Assembly (NCBI RefSeq): GCF_006265095.1
Contig: NZ_VCNK01000001.1
Span: forward strand, 267,941 to 331,940
Direction of reading: 5' to 3'
From: Phaeobacter sp. B1627
GTDB taxonomy: Bacteria > Pseudomonadota > Alphaproteobacteria > Rhodobacterales > Rhodobacteraceae
DNA: 64,000 nucleotides
Below, piece by piece: positions 36,180 through 44,479 of the stretch. How positions within the stretch are numbered: the stretch's first letter is position 1; every line of letters starts with the position of its first letter. The position numbers and the translations under genes were made by a program. The notes below the pieces were generated by a model. It was given only the letters and a program-made list of their open reading frames with translations, made no database searches and was not told the origin of the DNA.

Positions 36180-37106
36180 TTAGTGGGTCAGCCGCCCCAT
36201 GACGTCCTGGGCGATACGGCGCACCAAAGGCCGCGCCTCGGCGGCGCTCATGCCGACCCGCAGCCGCGGATCATAGAGGATCTCCAGCAGCTTCTCGTCG
36301 TGGCTGGTCAGCAAGGCAAATTCGTCGTCGTCGTTAAAAATGGAGGGGCGGGCGCGGGGGCTGTCGTTGCGCAGCCCCAAGCCTTGCGCGATTTCCTCGT
36401 GGATGCAGCTGTCGCGCATCAGATCGGGCTGTTCGGCCCGGATCAGCGCCACGCCCTTGCTGTAGTTCAGAGGATCGCGTTGCGGCCCGCCTGCCGACAC
36501 CAGACAATAGAATTTGCGCGGCGGCGCGGTGAACAGCCCCAAATCAGACGCGCTGAGGTTCGGCAGCAGCTGCCGGACACGGGCCTCGACAAAATCCGCA
36601 TCATCAACCCCCGCAAAGATCACCGTGAAATTGCCGCTGCTGCCGACCGAGATCGGATGGCCGGTAATCCGCGACAGGCGGGCCGCATAGCTCTCAAGCG
36701 TTGCCCGGTCCCGCTGCGCCTGGGAGGTGGGGACCGAGGGGCCGAAAACAGGGACCAGCCGCACCGGCTGCTGCCAGCGCCCAAGCCCGCCGGCCCCGCC
36801 ATCCAGCGCAACGGCATATTCGTCGTAAAATGCCAGGGTTTCGAACCTCTCGGCGAGATCCTCAGCATCGTAGGGCGTTTCCGGCCCGCCCCCATCCGTG
36901 CGCAGCAATCCGCGGGTCAGCAGATCCTGTTCCAGATCGGCGTAGTATTTGGTCAGGGTCTGCGCCTCAACCGACGGGGTGTAGATCGGCTGGATCGGGC
37001 GCGGCGCCGGGCGCGGCGTCTCTTTCGGACCGGGGGCCATGGCAAGGCATCCGCTGAGCGCAACTGACATCCCCAGCATCAGCAGCGCACCCAAGGGGCG
37101 CGCCAT
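36180..37106 (-). CDS. DUF2927 lipoprotein
   Basis: From the ATG at 37106 the 308-residue product has a lipoprotein signal (MARPLGALLMLGMSVALSGC; lipobox LSGC, lipidated Cys at residue 20). A proline-rich linker and a DUF2927 domain follow. The domain contains DSCIHEEIAQGLGLRNDS, whose HExxxQ pattern resembles a metalloprotease zinc site. Catalysis is unproven for this family. Upstream in-frame starts at 37151 (ATG) and 37169 (TTG) are possible but would give an over-long signal. It lies between the TelA-like and SPFH genes, with a 260-bp gap before the latter. Confidence 0.75.
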   Translation of the reverse strand: MARPLGALLMLGMSVALSGCLAMAPGPKETPRPAPRPIQPIYTPSVEAQTLTKYYADLEQDLLTRGLLRTDGGGPETPYDAEDLAERFETLAFYDEYAVALDGGAGGLGRWQQPVRLVPVFGPSVPTSQAQRDRATLESYAARLSRITGHPISVGSSGNFTVIFAGVDDADFVEARVRQLLPNLSASDLGLFTAPPRKFYCLVSAGGPQRDPLNYSKGVALIRAEQPDLMRDSCIHEEIAQGLGLRNDSPRARPSIFNDDDEFALLTSHDEKLLEILYDPRLRVGMSAAEARPLVRRIAQDVMGRLTH

Positions 37107-37180
37107 GTGCTTTTGTGAGAGGCCAACACCCGCGGCGGGGCGGTTGCTCATGGCGGGACCGGTGCTCAAACCAGCTCAGT

Positions 37181-38371
37181 TCAGGCCGGGACCGAGGTCG
37201 CGGCGGTATCGCCGACCCCATCCTTGCGCGCCTTGGCCGACGCCAGCGTGTCGCGCAGTTCGGCCTCCATCTTCTTCAGATCGGCCTCGGCCTCGCGGCG
37301 CTTGCGCTTGCCTTCGTCGGCGATCTGCAGCGATTCCTCGATGGTGCCGATCAGGTCCGCATTCGCCTGTTTCACGGCCTCGATGTCAAAGACACCCCGC
37401 TCCATTTCCTGCCGGATGACCTTGTTGCTTTCCCGCAGATTGGCCGCATTGGAGGTCAGCAGTTCGTTGGTCAGGTTGTTGGCGTCCCGGACCGCATGGG
37501 CCGCCTCGGCAGAGCGCTGGATGGTGACGGCCTGCGCCAGCTGCGTTTCCCAGAGCGGCACGGTGTTGACCAGGGTCGAGTTGATCTTGGTGACCAGCGA
37601 TTTGTCGTTTTCCTGCACCAGACGGATCGACGGCAGCGATTGCATGGTGACCTGGCGGGTGAGCTTGAGGTCGTGCACCCGGCGTTCCAGATCATCGCGC
37701 GCGGCGCGCAGATCGCGCAGATCCTGCGCCTTGATCACCTTGTCCGCCTCCGGTGCGGCCTCGACGGCAGCCTCCATGGCGGGGATGTCATTGGCATCAA
37801 GCTCTGCCAGCTTGGCCTCGCCGGCCGCGATATAAAGCGCCAGCTCGTCGTAGAAATCCAATGTCTTCTCATAGAGAAGATCGAGCGATTTGATATCCTT
37901 GAGCAGCGTGTGCTCGTGCGACAGCAGGCTGTCGGTGATCTTGTCGATCTGGCCCTGAACGCTTTCGAACTTGGCGGTGAACTTGGCGAAAGGCGCGGCG
38001 CGGCCCAGCAGGCGCTCCCAGAATGTCGGCTTGCGGCGCACGTCCAGCTCAGAGACCGAGAAACCGCGGATCGTTGACACGATATCGCGCAGCGAGTCGC
38101 CTGCGGGGCCGACGTCCTTGTTGCGCACATCCGTCAGCATCGCCTGGCTGATCTGCTGCAGTTCCGCCTGCGCAGCCGAGCCGAACGAAATGATGGAATT
38201 GGTATCGCCCATGTCGATCTCGCCAATGCGGCTTCTGATCGCGGTGGATGTGGCGGGATCTGCGGCCTCCAGCGTGGCCAGCTCGCCTTTGGGTTCGGGC
38301 AGGGCGACATCGGTCACCTGCTTCACCAGTGCTTCGGCTTCGGCGGCTTTCTTTTGAATGGTCTCGGACAT
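37181..38371 (-). CDS. telA: TelA/KlaA toxic-anion-resistance family protein
   Basis: The 396-residue, mostly helical protein is a TelA-family member. It shows the family segments DSLRDIVSTIRGFSVSELD, WERLLGRAAPFAKFTAKFE and SLVTKINSTLVNTVPLWETQ, and a C-terminal coiled coil (GKRKRREAEADLKKMEAELRD). TelA was first linked to tellurite resistance, but chromosomal copies appear in stress and envelope operons, often with XpaC as here. There is no signal peptide, so it is cytoplasmic. It lies 23 bp after the XpaC-like gene. Confidence 0.9.
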   Translation of the reverse strand: MSETIQKKAAEAEALVKQVTDVALPEPKGELATLEAADPATSTAIRSRIGEIDMGDTNSIISFGSAAQAELQQISQAMLTDVRNKDVGPAGDSLRDIVSTIRGFSVSELDVRRKPTFWERLLGRAAPFAKFTAKFESVQGQIDKITDSLLSHEHTLLKDIKSLDLLYEKTLDFYDELALYIAAGEAKLAELDANDIPAMEAAVEAAPEADKVIKAQDLRDLRAARDDLERRVHDLKLTRQVTMQSLPSIRLVQENDKSLVTKINSTLVNTVPLWETQLAQAVTIQRSAEAAHAVRDANNLTNELLTSNAANLRESNKVIRQEMERGVFDIEAVKQANADLIGTIEESLQIADEGKRKRREAEADLKKMEAELRDTLASAKARKDGVGDTAATSVPA

Positions 38372-38394
38372 GGGCCAGGCCTTTCCTGTCGGGT

Positions 38395-39363
38395 TTAAGA
38401 GGGGCGGTCCAGCTGGACGCCTTCGCGCTCCAGACGAGCGCGCAAAACATCGATTTCGATGGTGAGGTCGCCGCGATCTTCAAGCAGGAGCTTTTGATTG
38501 CGGGCGGCAAAATTCTGTTCCAGGTCGTCGAGCAGCGCCAGATAGTCGGCGCGCGCCTGGTCGTCGCCGCTGCGGGCGTGAATATCGGCAAATTTGATCG
38601 TCGCGTCCCGCGCACCCATCAGGTAGACAGTCAGATACTTGCGCGCGGCGGTCAGGTCGCGGGGGTCTTCCTCGACCGTGCGGCAGAGATCGCGGGCCAC
38701 CGCCTGAAACTGCTCCACCCGCAATTCGACCTGTCGGTCCTTGGCGCGCAAGACGGCGTCTTTCATTGCGGCCATCAAGGTCTCGGCCTCGTCCACGACC
38801 CGCGCGACGCGGGCGCTCTGGAAGGCATCGATCCCTTCAACGCCCTTGTCGGACAGCGGATCGAGGCCAAAGGCGGCCAGATGAAGCCCGCAACAGGCAA
38901 TCCCATAAAACGCGGCCGTCAGGACCCCGGGCTCACTCGCCCATGCCCCGATGCCACCACCAAGCCCGCACAGCAAGGCGGCAAGGATCTTGCGCGGCAG
39001 GGCGGGCCTGCGGGCAACCTTGCGGGCCTCATAGGCCGATTGGGCTTTCAGCCCCTCGCGCAGCAGGAGGGCCGCGCTTGCCCACAACCCGGCCGCCACC
39101 AGCCCGGTGATCAGGCCGACGGCACCAGCGCCCAGCGAGGTCAGCAGCAAAATCGCAGGCGGCACGAACATCAAATTCGCGCGCAACCCAACCGGGCTGA
39201 CCCGCGCCGCGACGGCCAACCTTGAGGGCGACGTCATCGGCCGGGAGCTGGAACTGCTGTCAGAGAGACTGACGTCAGATAGACCGTCGTCAGAGGAGCG
39301 GTTTTTGCGGGTGTTCTTGCGGGTGTTCTGAGGGCTGTGCTGCCCGCCATAGCGTTGCGCCAT
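38395..39363 (-). CDS. XpaC-family (5-bromo-4-chloroindolyl phosphate hydrolysis) membrane protein
   Basis: The 322-residue protein has a hydrophilic Ser/Arg-rich head (about residues 1-55). Membrane helices follow (about 65-100 and 125-160, with LMFVPPAILLLTSLGAGAVGL), and then a cytoplasmic helical region (DAFQSARVARVVDEAETLM...QFQAVARDLCRTVEEDP) typical of XpaC. XpaC proteins are regularly encoded next to TelA, and the pair is usually linked to envelope stress. The family name comes from an old phosphatase phenotype and does not prove an enzyme activity. The start could be the ATG 42 codons later (MTSPSRL). Confidence 0.82.
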   Translation of the reverse strand: MAQRYGGQHSPQNTRKNTRKNRSSDDGLSDVSLSDSSSSSRPMTSPSRLAVAARVSPVGLRANLMFVPPAILLLTSLGAGAVGLITGLVAAGLWASAALLLREGLKAQSAYEARKVARRPALPRKILAALLCGLGGGIGAWASEPGVLTAAFYGIACCGLHLAAFGLDPLSDKGVEGIDAFQSARVARVVDEAETLMAAMKDAVLRAKDRQVELRVEQFQAVARDLCRTVEEDPRDLTAARKYLTVYLMGARDATIKFADIHARSGDDQARADYLALLDDLEQNFAARNQKLLLEDRGDLTIEIDVLRARLEREGVQLDRPS

Positions 39364-39367
39364 TTCG

Positions 39368-39442
39368 TCAGACCCCGACGATCCAGCCGGTCCCGATGCC
39401 CAGCATCAGGATCACCAACGCGACGTAGGCGATTGTTTGCAA
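39368..39442 (-). CDS. Possible 24-residue membrane microprotein
   Basis: A TTG at 39442 opens a frame for a 24-residue, almost wholly hydrophobic peptide (QTIAYVALVILMLGIGTG, then WIVGV) that ends 5 bp before the XpaC-like start codon. GGGGG lies about eight bases upstream. It would be a single membrane helix first in the envelope-stress transcript. The start codon is weak and there is no other support, so this is tentative. Confidence 0.3.
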   Translation of the reverse strand: MQTIAYVALVILMLGIGTGWIVGV

Positions 39443-39527
39443 CGCGATAGCCCCCGGAGATAACTCACTGAGGCAAGGCTAGGGGATTTCCGACCGTCCT
39501 TCTAGGGGGAAGTCGGCGTAACGCGGC

Positions 39528-40694
39528 TCACCTTTGCGGTTTTTTGCCAAAACGGGGGCCTTTGGGGCCGGTTTTTCCGTCGCGCCGCTGTCCGCCGGGG
39601 CGTCCGGGTGCGGCGGGTGCAGACGGGGCGCGCGTGCTCTTGCCGGTGCTCTTGCCGGTGCTCTTTCCTGCCTGCGGTCCTGCGGCCTGACCTGTGCGCT
39701 GTCCCGTGGTTTGTCCCGACCGCTTGCCAGTCTTGCCAGCCGGAGCGCGATGCTCGCCCGGGCCGGATGTGTGGCGGGTCTGGCGATTGGAGCGTTGCGG
39801 TTTCTTCCGCGCTTCGCCGTCACCTTCGGGCGCGGCGAGGCCAAGCTGGTCGCGCACCACCCTGGATTTCAGCTCTTCGACATCGCCTTCCTTGAGCGTG
39901 CCCAGCTGGAACGGGCCGTAGGAAATCCGCAGCAGCCGGTTCACCGAATAGCCGATGTCTTCGATCGCGCGCCGGATTTCGCGGTTCTTCCCCTCGCGCA
40001 GGCCGATGGTCAGCCAGGCATTGGCGCCCTGCTGGCGGTCCAGTGTCACGGTCATCGGCTGAAAGCGCTCGCCATCGATCACCAGACCTTTGCGCAGCGG
40101 TTCAAAGTCGGTTTCCTGAGGTCGGCCATTGATCCGCACCCGGTAGCGGCGAAGCCAGCCGGTCGAGGGCAGCTCCAGCTGGCGCTTGATGCCGCCGTCG
40201 TTGGTCAGCAGCAGCAAGCCTTCGGAGTTGATGTCCAGACGACCAACCGTCATCACCCGGGGCAGATCCTCGGGGAGCGCGTCGAAAATCGTCTTGCGGC
40301 CCTTTTCGTCGGAATTGGTCGTCACCAGGCCCAGGGGTTTGTGGTAGAGCCAGAGGCGCGGGGCTTCGGCTGCGGGCAGGGGTTTGCCATCGATACTGAT
40401 GCGGTCCGCTTCGGTCACATTCAAGGCCGGGCTTTCGATGGTCTTGCCGTTCACCACCACGCGCCCGTCCGCGATCATCCGCTCGGCTTCGCGGCGGGAG
40501 GCAACGCCCGCGCGTGACAGAACCTTGGCGATACGATCCCCGTCGGGGGCACCATCAGAAGAGGGCCGCGCGTCATCGGTCTTGTTTGCCTGCGGGCCTG
40601 TGCTCGCGCGCGGCCGGGCCGGCGGTTTCGTCTTTGGACGGGGGCCGCTGGCGGCGGTACGCTTGATCGAGGCGGGAGGGGTTTTCTTGCTCAT
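39528..40694 (-). CDS. RluB/RsuA-family rRNA pseudouridine synthase with basic tail
   Basis: The 388-residue protein has a disordered basic head (about 1-50). An S4 RNA-binding domain follows ([30 protein letters not shown]). The catalytic domain has [18 protein letters not shown] (the Asp of RLD is the nucleophile) and [16 protein letters not shown]. The C-terminal ~90 residues are Arg/Lys/Gly-rich with GKST repeats. It probably makes a pseudouridine in 23S rRNA (RluB-like), but RluE/F or 16S specificity cannot be excluded. The ATG at 40694 is chosen, and the open frame further upstream overlaps tadA. It diverges from tadA. Confidence 0.88.
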   Translation of the reverse strand: MSKKTPPASIKRTAASGPRPKTKPPARPRASTGPQANKTDDARPSSDGAPDGDRIAKVLSRAGVASRREAERMIADGRVVVNGKTIESPALNVTEADRISIDGKPLPAAEAPRLWLYHKPLGLVTTNSDEKGRKTIFDALPEDLPRVMTVGRLDINSEGLLLLTNDGGIKRQLELPSTGWLRRYRVRINGRPQETDFEPLRKGLVIDGERFQPMTVTLDRQQGANAWLTIGLREGKNREIRRAIEDIGYSVNRLLRISYGPFQLGTLKEGDVEELKSRVVRDQLGLAAPEGDGEARKKPQRSNRQTRHTSGPGEHRAPAGKTGKRSGQTTGQRTGQAAGPQAGKSTGKSTGKSTRAPSAPAAPGRPGGQRRDGKTGPKGPRFGKKPQR

Positions 40695-40809
40695 GGCGCT
40701 GCCATAGCCTATTCCCGGAGATTGCGAAAGCGTGCATTGTATCAGCCCTGCGGATCTGCGCAGGGGGCGGCGGCGTTGTCGTGGGGATGGAAATGGGGAT
40801 GTAAATACG

Positions 40810-41256
40810 GTGTTCAGATCCTTCATGGCCGAGGCCCTTGAGGAGGCGCAAGCGGCGGCGCTCCGGGGGGAGGTGCCGGTCGGGGCCGTTCTGGTCGATC
40901 CGACCGGCCGGATCGTCGCGCGCGCGGGAAACCGTACCAGAGAGCGGTCGGACCCTACCGCGCATGCGGAGATGCTGGTCATTCGCGAGGCCTGCGCGGC
41001 GCGCCAGAACGAGCGCTTGCCCGGGCATGATCTCTACGTGACGCTGGAACCCTGCGCCATGTGCGCCGCCGCAATTGCCGCGGCCCGCATTGCTCGGGTG
41101 TATTACGGCGCGTCCGATGTGAAATCCGGTGGTGTCGCCCATGGGGCCTGCGTGTTCGACCATCCCCAGTCGCATCACGCGCCGGAGGTCTATGACGGGT
41201 TTTCCGCCGCTGAGGCCGAGGCAATGCTGAGGGCGTTCTTCGCGTCCCGCCGATGA
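40810..41256 (+). CDS. tadA: tRNA adenosine(34) deaminase
   Basis: TadA converts A34 of tRNA-Arg(ACG) to inosine. The 148-residue protein has the deaminase zinc site HAEM (His, and the proton-shuttling Glu) and PCAMC, with [17 protein letters not shown] and [16 protein letters not shown]. The GTG at 40810 gives the family-like start [12 protein letters not shown]. An ATG at 40825 is the other choice. A frame extending to 40732 is not family-like. The stop overlaps the start of the next gene by 4 bp (ATGA), so the kinase-like protein is translationally coupled. Confidence 0.93.
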   Translation: MFRSFMAEALEEAQAAALRGEVPVGAVLVDPTGRIVARAGNRTRERSDPTAHAEMLVIREACAARQNERLPGHDLYVTLEPCAMCAAAIAAARIARVYYGASDVKSGGVAHGACVFDHPQSHHAPEVYDGFSAAEAEAMLRAFFASRR

Positions 41257-42125
41257 CAGAGGTGGCGCCCCCGGATGTGACCCCAGATGTGGCGCCGGAA
41301 CTGCCGCCGGATCTCCTGCACCGGTTCGGGCTGTCGGCGCCTGTCTTGCGGGCGAAGACCCCCCAGGCGGAAATCTGGCAGGTGGAGCGCATCGCCGGTG
41401 GCCGTGCGGCGCTGAAGCAGTACCCCGGCGGCGACATGGGCAATGAGGCGGCGGGCGTCGCCTATTTGCAGCACTGCGACGGGCCCCCTGCGGTGACGAT
41501 CCTGGCCGCGTCCACGGATGCGGTGGTCATGGACTGGCTTGAGGGGCCGTCGCTCGGCGATCTGGCGCGCGGCGGCGACTGCGCGACCGGGGATCTGGCG
41601 CTGGCCGAGGTTGCCCGCCTGCTGTTGTCCCGAAAGGTGCCGGGGGCGGGCCTCCTGCCGCTGCAGCAGCTGTTTGCGCCGCTTCCGGACTGTCGGTTCC
41701 AATCGCCCGAAGGGATCGCCGCGCAGGCCGTGGCACGCGACTGCATCAGGGATCTTGAGGTCGGGCGCTGGCCTGTTGTCGGCCTGCATGGCGACCTGCA
41801 CCACGACAATGTCATTCGGACGGAGGCGGGCATGCGCGCCTTTGATGCCAAAGGGATCGCCGGGCCCGCAGCATATGAGCTGGCAAATGCCTTTCGCCAT
41901 CCGCGCGGTTGCGCCGCTCATACGGTCGACCCCGAGGTGATTTCCACCCGCGCGCGGGCGTGGTCTGCGGCGCTCGGCTGCCGCCCGGATGAGCTGCTGC
42001 GATGGGCAATTTCAAAGGCGGCCCTGTCGATGGCCTGGTCGGTGGCCTGGGCGGGGCGCGAGAGGAGACAGGACCTGGACCTGATAGCGGCATTGTTGCG
42101 GGCCGAGGGATCCGCGTGGTTTTGA
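41253..42125 (+). CDS. Aminoglycoside/hydroxyurea kinase-like phosphotransferase (APH(6)-type)
   Basis: The 290-residue protein resembles the APH_6/hydroxyurea phosphotransferase family within the protein-kinase-like fold. A degenerate nucleotide-binding lobe includes RAALKQYPGGD. The catalytic loop is GLHGDLHHDNVI (Asp general base), and the DFG-like element FDAKGIAGPAAYELANAF matches the ...DPKG...GDPAYDL pattern of that family. A housekeeping small-molecule kinase is as likely as an antibiotic-resistance role, since it is coupled to tadA by a 4-bp overlap and looks native in composition. It could also be a fructosamine-kinase relative. Confidence 0.7.
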   Translation: MTEVAPPDVTPDVAPELPPDLLHRFGLSAPVLRAKTPQAEIWQVERIAGGRAALKQYPGGDMGNEAAGVAYLQHCDGPPAVTILAASTDAVVMDWLEGPSLGDLARGGDCATGDLALAEVARLLLSRKVPGAGLLPLQQLFAPLPDCRFQSPEGIAAQAVARDCIRDLEVGRWPVVGLHGDLHHDNVIRTEAGMRAFDAKGIAGPAAYELANAFRHPRGCAAHTVDPEVISTRARAWSAALGCRPDELLRWAISKAALSMAWSVAWAGRERRQDLDLIAALLRAEGSAWF

Positions 42126-42297
42126 CACGACGCCTCCTCCCGGGTGACACAGGGGAGGGCGGTTTCGCCCTTTCGGGTCTCGTCCAATGTTGCCGGTTTT
42201 GCGGCACTGGATCCGGGAAAGAGGGGGGGTCGGTGGCCCGGCACCCCCGCCTGGCCCGGGAAAGCGGCAAATGATGAGATGAAAGGAGGACTGCAGG

Positions 42298-42375
42298 ATG
42301 AGACAGACTACACCTTCAGGCCGTGCCCACCCGAGGGGCCGGATCAGGGGTTTTCAGACTGGACATCGGTCATGA
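42298..42375 (+). CDS. Possible 25-codon leader ORF coupled to tag
   Basis: ATG at 42298 follows an ideal ribosome-binding site (AGGAGG at 42284-42289, eight-base spacer). It opens a 25-residue Arg-rich frame (MRQTTPSGRAHPRGRIRGF...) whose TGA overlaps the tag ATG as ATGA (42372-42375). The tag start itself has no good site. This reads like a translationally coupled leader peptide. Alternatively the start is spurious. Confidence 0.4.
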   Translation: MRQTTPSGRAHPRGRIRGFQTGHRS

Positions 42376-42986
42376 ATGCGACGGTGAAAGGCCGCGATGG
42401 CAAAACCCGCTGCGCGTGGTCCGGGTCTGCGCCTGAGTTCGATGCCTATCATGACGCTGAATGGGGCTTTCCCGTCGGCGACGACCGGCGTCTGTTTGAG
42501 AAGATCTGTCTGGAGAGTTTTCAGTCGGGCCTGAGCTGGCGCACCATCCTTGCAAAGCGGGAGAATTTTCGCCGCGCCTTTGACAATTTCGACTATCATC
42601 TGGTGGCGGGCTATGGCGCAGAACAGGTGACGGCCCTGTTACAGGACGCGGGCATCATTCGTCATCGCGGCAAGATCGAAGCGACGTTGAACAATGCCGC
42701 CCGTGCGGTGGAAATGGAACGCGCTGAGGGGAGTCTGGCCGCATTTTTCTGGCGCTATGAGGTATTGGAGCCGCCCGAACCCCAGACGGTTTCCACTTGT
42801 GCGGAATCTGTTGCCCTGTCCAAAGAGCTGAAAAAACGAGGATGGAAGTTCGTGGGCCCGACCACCTGTTTTGCCTTCATGCAGGCGATGGGGCTGGTGA
42901 ATGATCACGCGACAGGCTGCTATTGTCGCCCTCTTGCGGAGGAGGCGCGCAGGTCTTTTACGGTGCCAGATCAGAGCAAGCCATGA
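42372..42986 (+). CDS. tag: DNA-3-methyladenine glycosylase I
   Basis: Tag removes 3-methyladenine from alkylated DNA (base excision repair). The 204-residue protein has the zinc-snap ligands (RCAW and YHDAEWG at the N-terminus, NDHATGCYC near the C-terminus). It also has the core LFEKICLESFQSGLSWRTILAKRENFRRAF, IIRHRGKIEATLNNA and KFVGPTTCFAFMQAMGLVN. The length matches the family (about 190). An upstream in-frame ATG at 42279 would add 31 residues with no family match. The start at 42372 overlaps the candidate leader ORF stop. Confidence 0.93.
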   Translation: MNATVKGRDGKTRCAWSGSAPEFDAYHDAEWGFPVGDDRRLFEKICLESFQSGLSWRTILAKRENFRRAFDNFDYHLVAGYGAEQVTALLQDAGIIRHRGKIEATLNNAARAVEMERAEGSLAAFFWRYEVLEPPEPQTVSTCAESVALSKELKKRGWKFVGPTTCFAFMQAMGLVNDHATGCYCRPLAEEARRSFTVPDQSKP

Positions 42987-43013
42987 GCCGGATCGGAAGG
43001 GATCTGTCCTGAA

Positions 43014-43133
43014 GTGTTTCGCTTTGGGCTTTGCCCAAAGCGACCGGCGTCGCGCGCCCGAAGGGCGCGCGACGCCGCCCCCAACGGGAGGCGCGGCTTT
43101 TACAAAAGCTGTGCCGACGGGCGGGAGAACAAC
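43014..43133 (+). repeat. Two-hairpin intergenic repeat, copy A
   Basis: After GTGTTT comes hairpin 1: CGCTTTGGGC, loop TTT, GCCCAAAGCG (43020-43042). ACC then leads to hairpin 2: a 14-bp stem GGCGTCGCGCGCCC, loop GAA, and its exact complement (43046-43076). The conserved tail follows with CCCAACGGGAGG, a TTTTACAAAAG centre and GACGGGCGGGAG. It fills most of the 323-bp gap between the convergent tag and ectoine-hydrolase-like genes, where no gene is seen. Copy B (45400-45556) has the same order on the other strand. Confidence 0.8.
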
Positions 43134-43309
43134 CGACGGTTTCTCTGCTGGAAAACCTGCCGGAAAACCAGGGATGGCGCAGGGGCTCGGGGACTTCGGT
43201 ATTTAAGTTGTTCAGCCGATTTGGAGGCGGGAGCGCCTGCGGCGGCCGCCTGCTGAATGCCTGCCGTCCACCTGCCCACCTCCTGACAGCGCTCAATGCC
43301 CTTCACCAC

Positions 43310-44479
43310 TCATTTCACCACGATTTCGCGGGGAACATCGGCCAGGGCCTCGCCGCCGTTTGGCGTGACGACGAATGTCTCGGTGATCGCCATGCCCCAA
43401 TCCGGTGTCCAGAGGCCTGGCATCAGGTGAAACGTCATGTTCTCTTCCAGCCGGGTTGTATCGCCGGGACGCAGGGACATTGTGCGCTCGCCCCAGTCGG
43501 GCGGATAGCTGAGACCCACCGGATACCCCGTGCGGTTGCCCTTGATATACCCGGCCCGACCGAAGCTCTCGTAGACGCAGGCGGCGACATCTTCACAGGT
43601 GACGCCCGGTTTGGCGACGGCAAAGGTGTCCTCGATCGCCTGCAGGATCGCCGCCTCGCCGCGCCGGATGTCCTCGGGCGGGCTGCCCAGAAACAAAGTG
43701 CGGCTGATCGGGCAATGATAGCGCCGCACGCAGCCCGAGATTTCGAAATAAGTGGCTTCGCCCTGCGCCAGCGGCCGGTCGTTCCAGGTGATATGCGAGG
43801 CCGAAGCCTCAATCCCCGATGGCGCGATTGGTGCGATCGCCGGGTAGTCGCCGGGCAGATCCGGCAGGCCTTCGATGCCTGCGGCCTGCACGCGCGCGAC
43901 CAGCGCGTTCTTGGCGATCCCTTCGTTGAATTCGGCGCGCAGCACCCCGTGCATATGGGCCGACAACCGACCGGCACTGCGCATCAGCTGCAGCTCCTGT
44001 TCGCTCTTTACGGCGCGCTGCCAGTTGACGAGGCCGGTCGCGTCAGCAAGAGCGTCCCGGCCAAAGGCGGCCTCGAGGATCTGATAGCTTCGGGCCGAGA
44101 AATAATAGTTGTCCATCTCGACCCCGATCGCCTCGGTCCAGCCGTGTTCGCGCAACAGCGCCACGAGCGAGTCAAACGGGTGATGGTCGGGATGCTGGAC
44201 GTGCTCCTCCGGCCAGTCGAACAGTTGATCTGCCTCCAGCCAGGTGGTGAGTGCGGCCCCCGGCTTGTCCTGTGTGCGTCCCCACCACATTGGCATGCCG
44301 TCGCGGTGCAGGATCACGGCCTGCGGCACGTAAAAGCTCCAGCCGTCGTAGCCGGTGAGCCAGGCCATGTTCGAGGGATCGCAGATCACCAGCGTCTCGA
44401 GGCCTTTCTGCGCCATGGCGCTGCGGGTCTTTTCCAGTCTGCGGGCGTATTCGGTTGTGGTGAAGTCATTGGCGGGCAT
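43310..44479 (-). CDS. doeA: Ectoine-hydrolase-like (DoeA/EutD-type) M24 family protein
   Basis: The 389-residue protein has the creatinase/aminopeptidase P fold. The N-domain contains SNMAWLTGYDGWSFYVPQ, which I associate with ectoine hydrolases that open the ectoine ring. In the catalytic domain the usual Asp-Asp metal positions are replaced (ISGCVRRYHCPISRT instead of D...SDxTRT), as in creatinase-like members that act without a metal pair. No doeB/eutE, transport or regulatory genes for ectoine use lie nearby, so the role is inferred from resemblance only. Its start overlaps the stop of the upstream metallo-hydrolase gene by one base. Confidence 0.72.
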   Translation of the reverse strand: MPANDFTTTEYARRLEKTRSAMAQKGLETLVICDPSNMAWLTGYDGWSFYVPQAVILHRDGMPMWWGRTQDKPGAALTTWLEADQLFDWPEEHVQHPDHHPFDSLVALLREHGWTEAIGVEMDNYYFSARSYQILEAAFGRDALADATGLVNWQRAVKSEQELQLMRSAGRLSAHMHGVLRAEFNEGIAKNALVARVQAAGIEGLPDLPGDYPAIAPIAPSGIEASASHITWNDRPLAQGEATYFEISGCVRRYHCPISRTLFLGSPPEDIRRGEAAILQAIEDTFAVAKPGVTCEDVAACVYESFGRAGYIKGNRTGYPVGLSYPPDWGERTMSLRPGDTTRLEENMTFHLMPGLWTPDWGMAITETFVVTPNGGEALADVPREIVVK

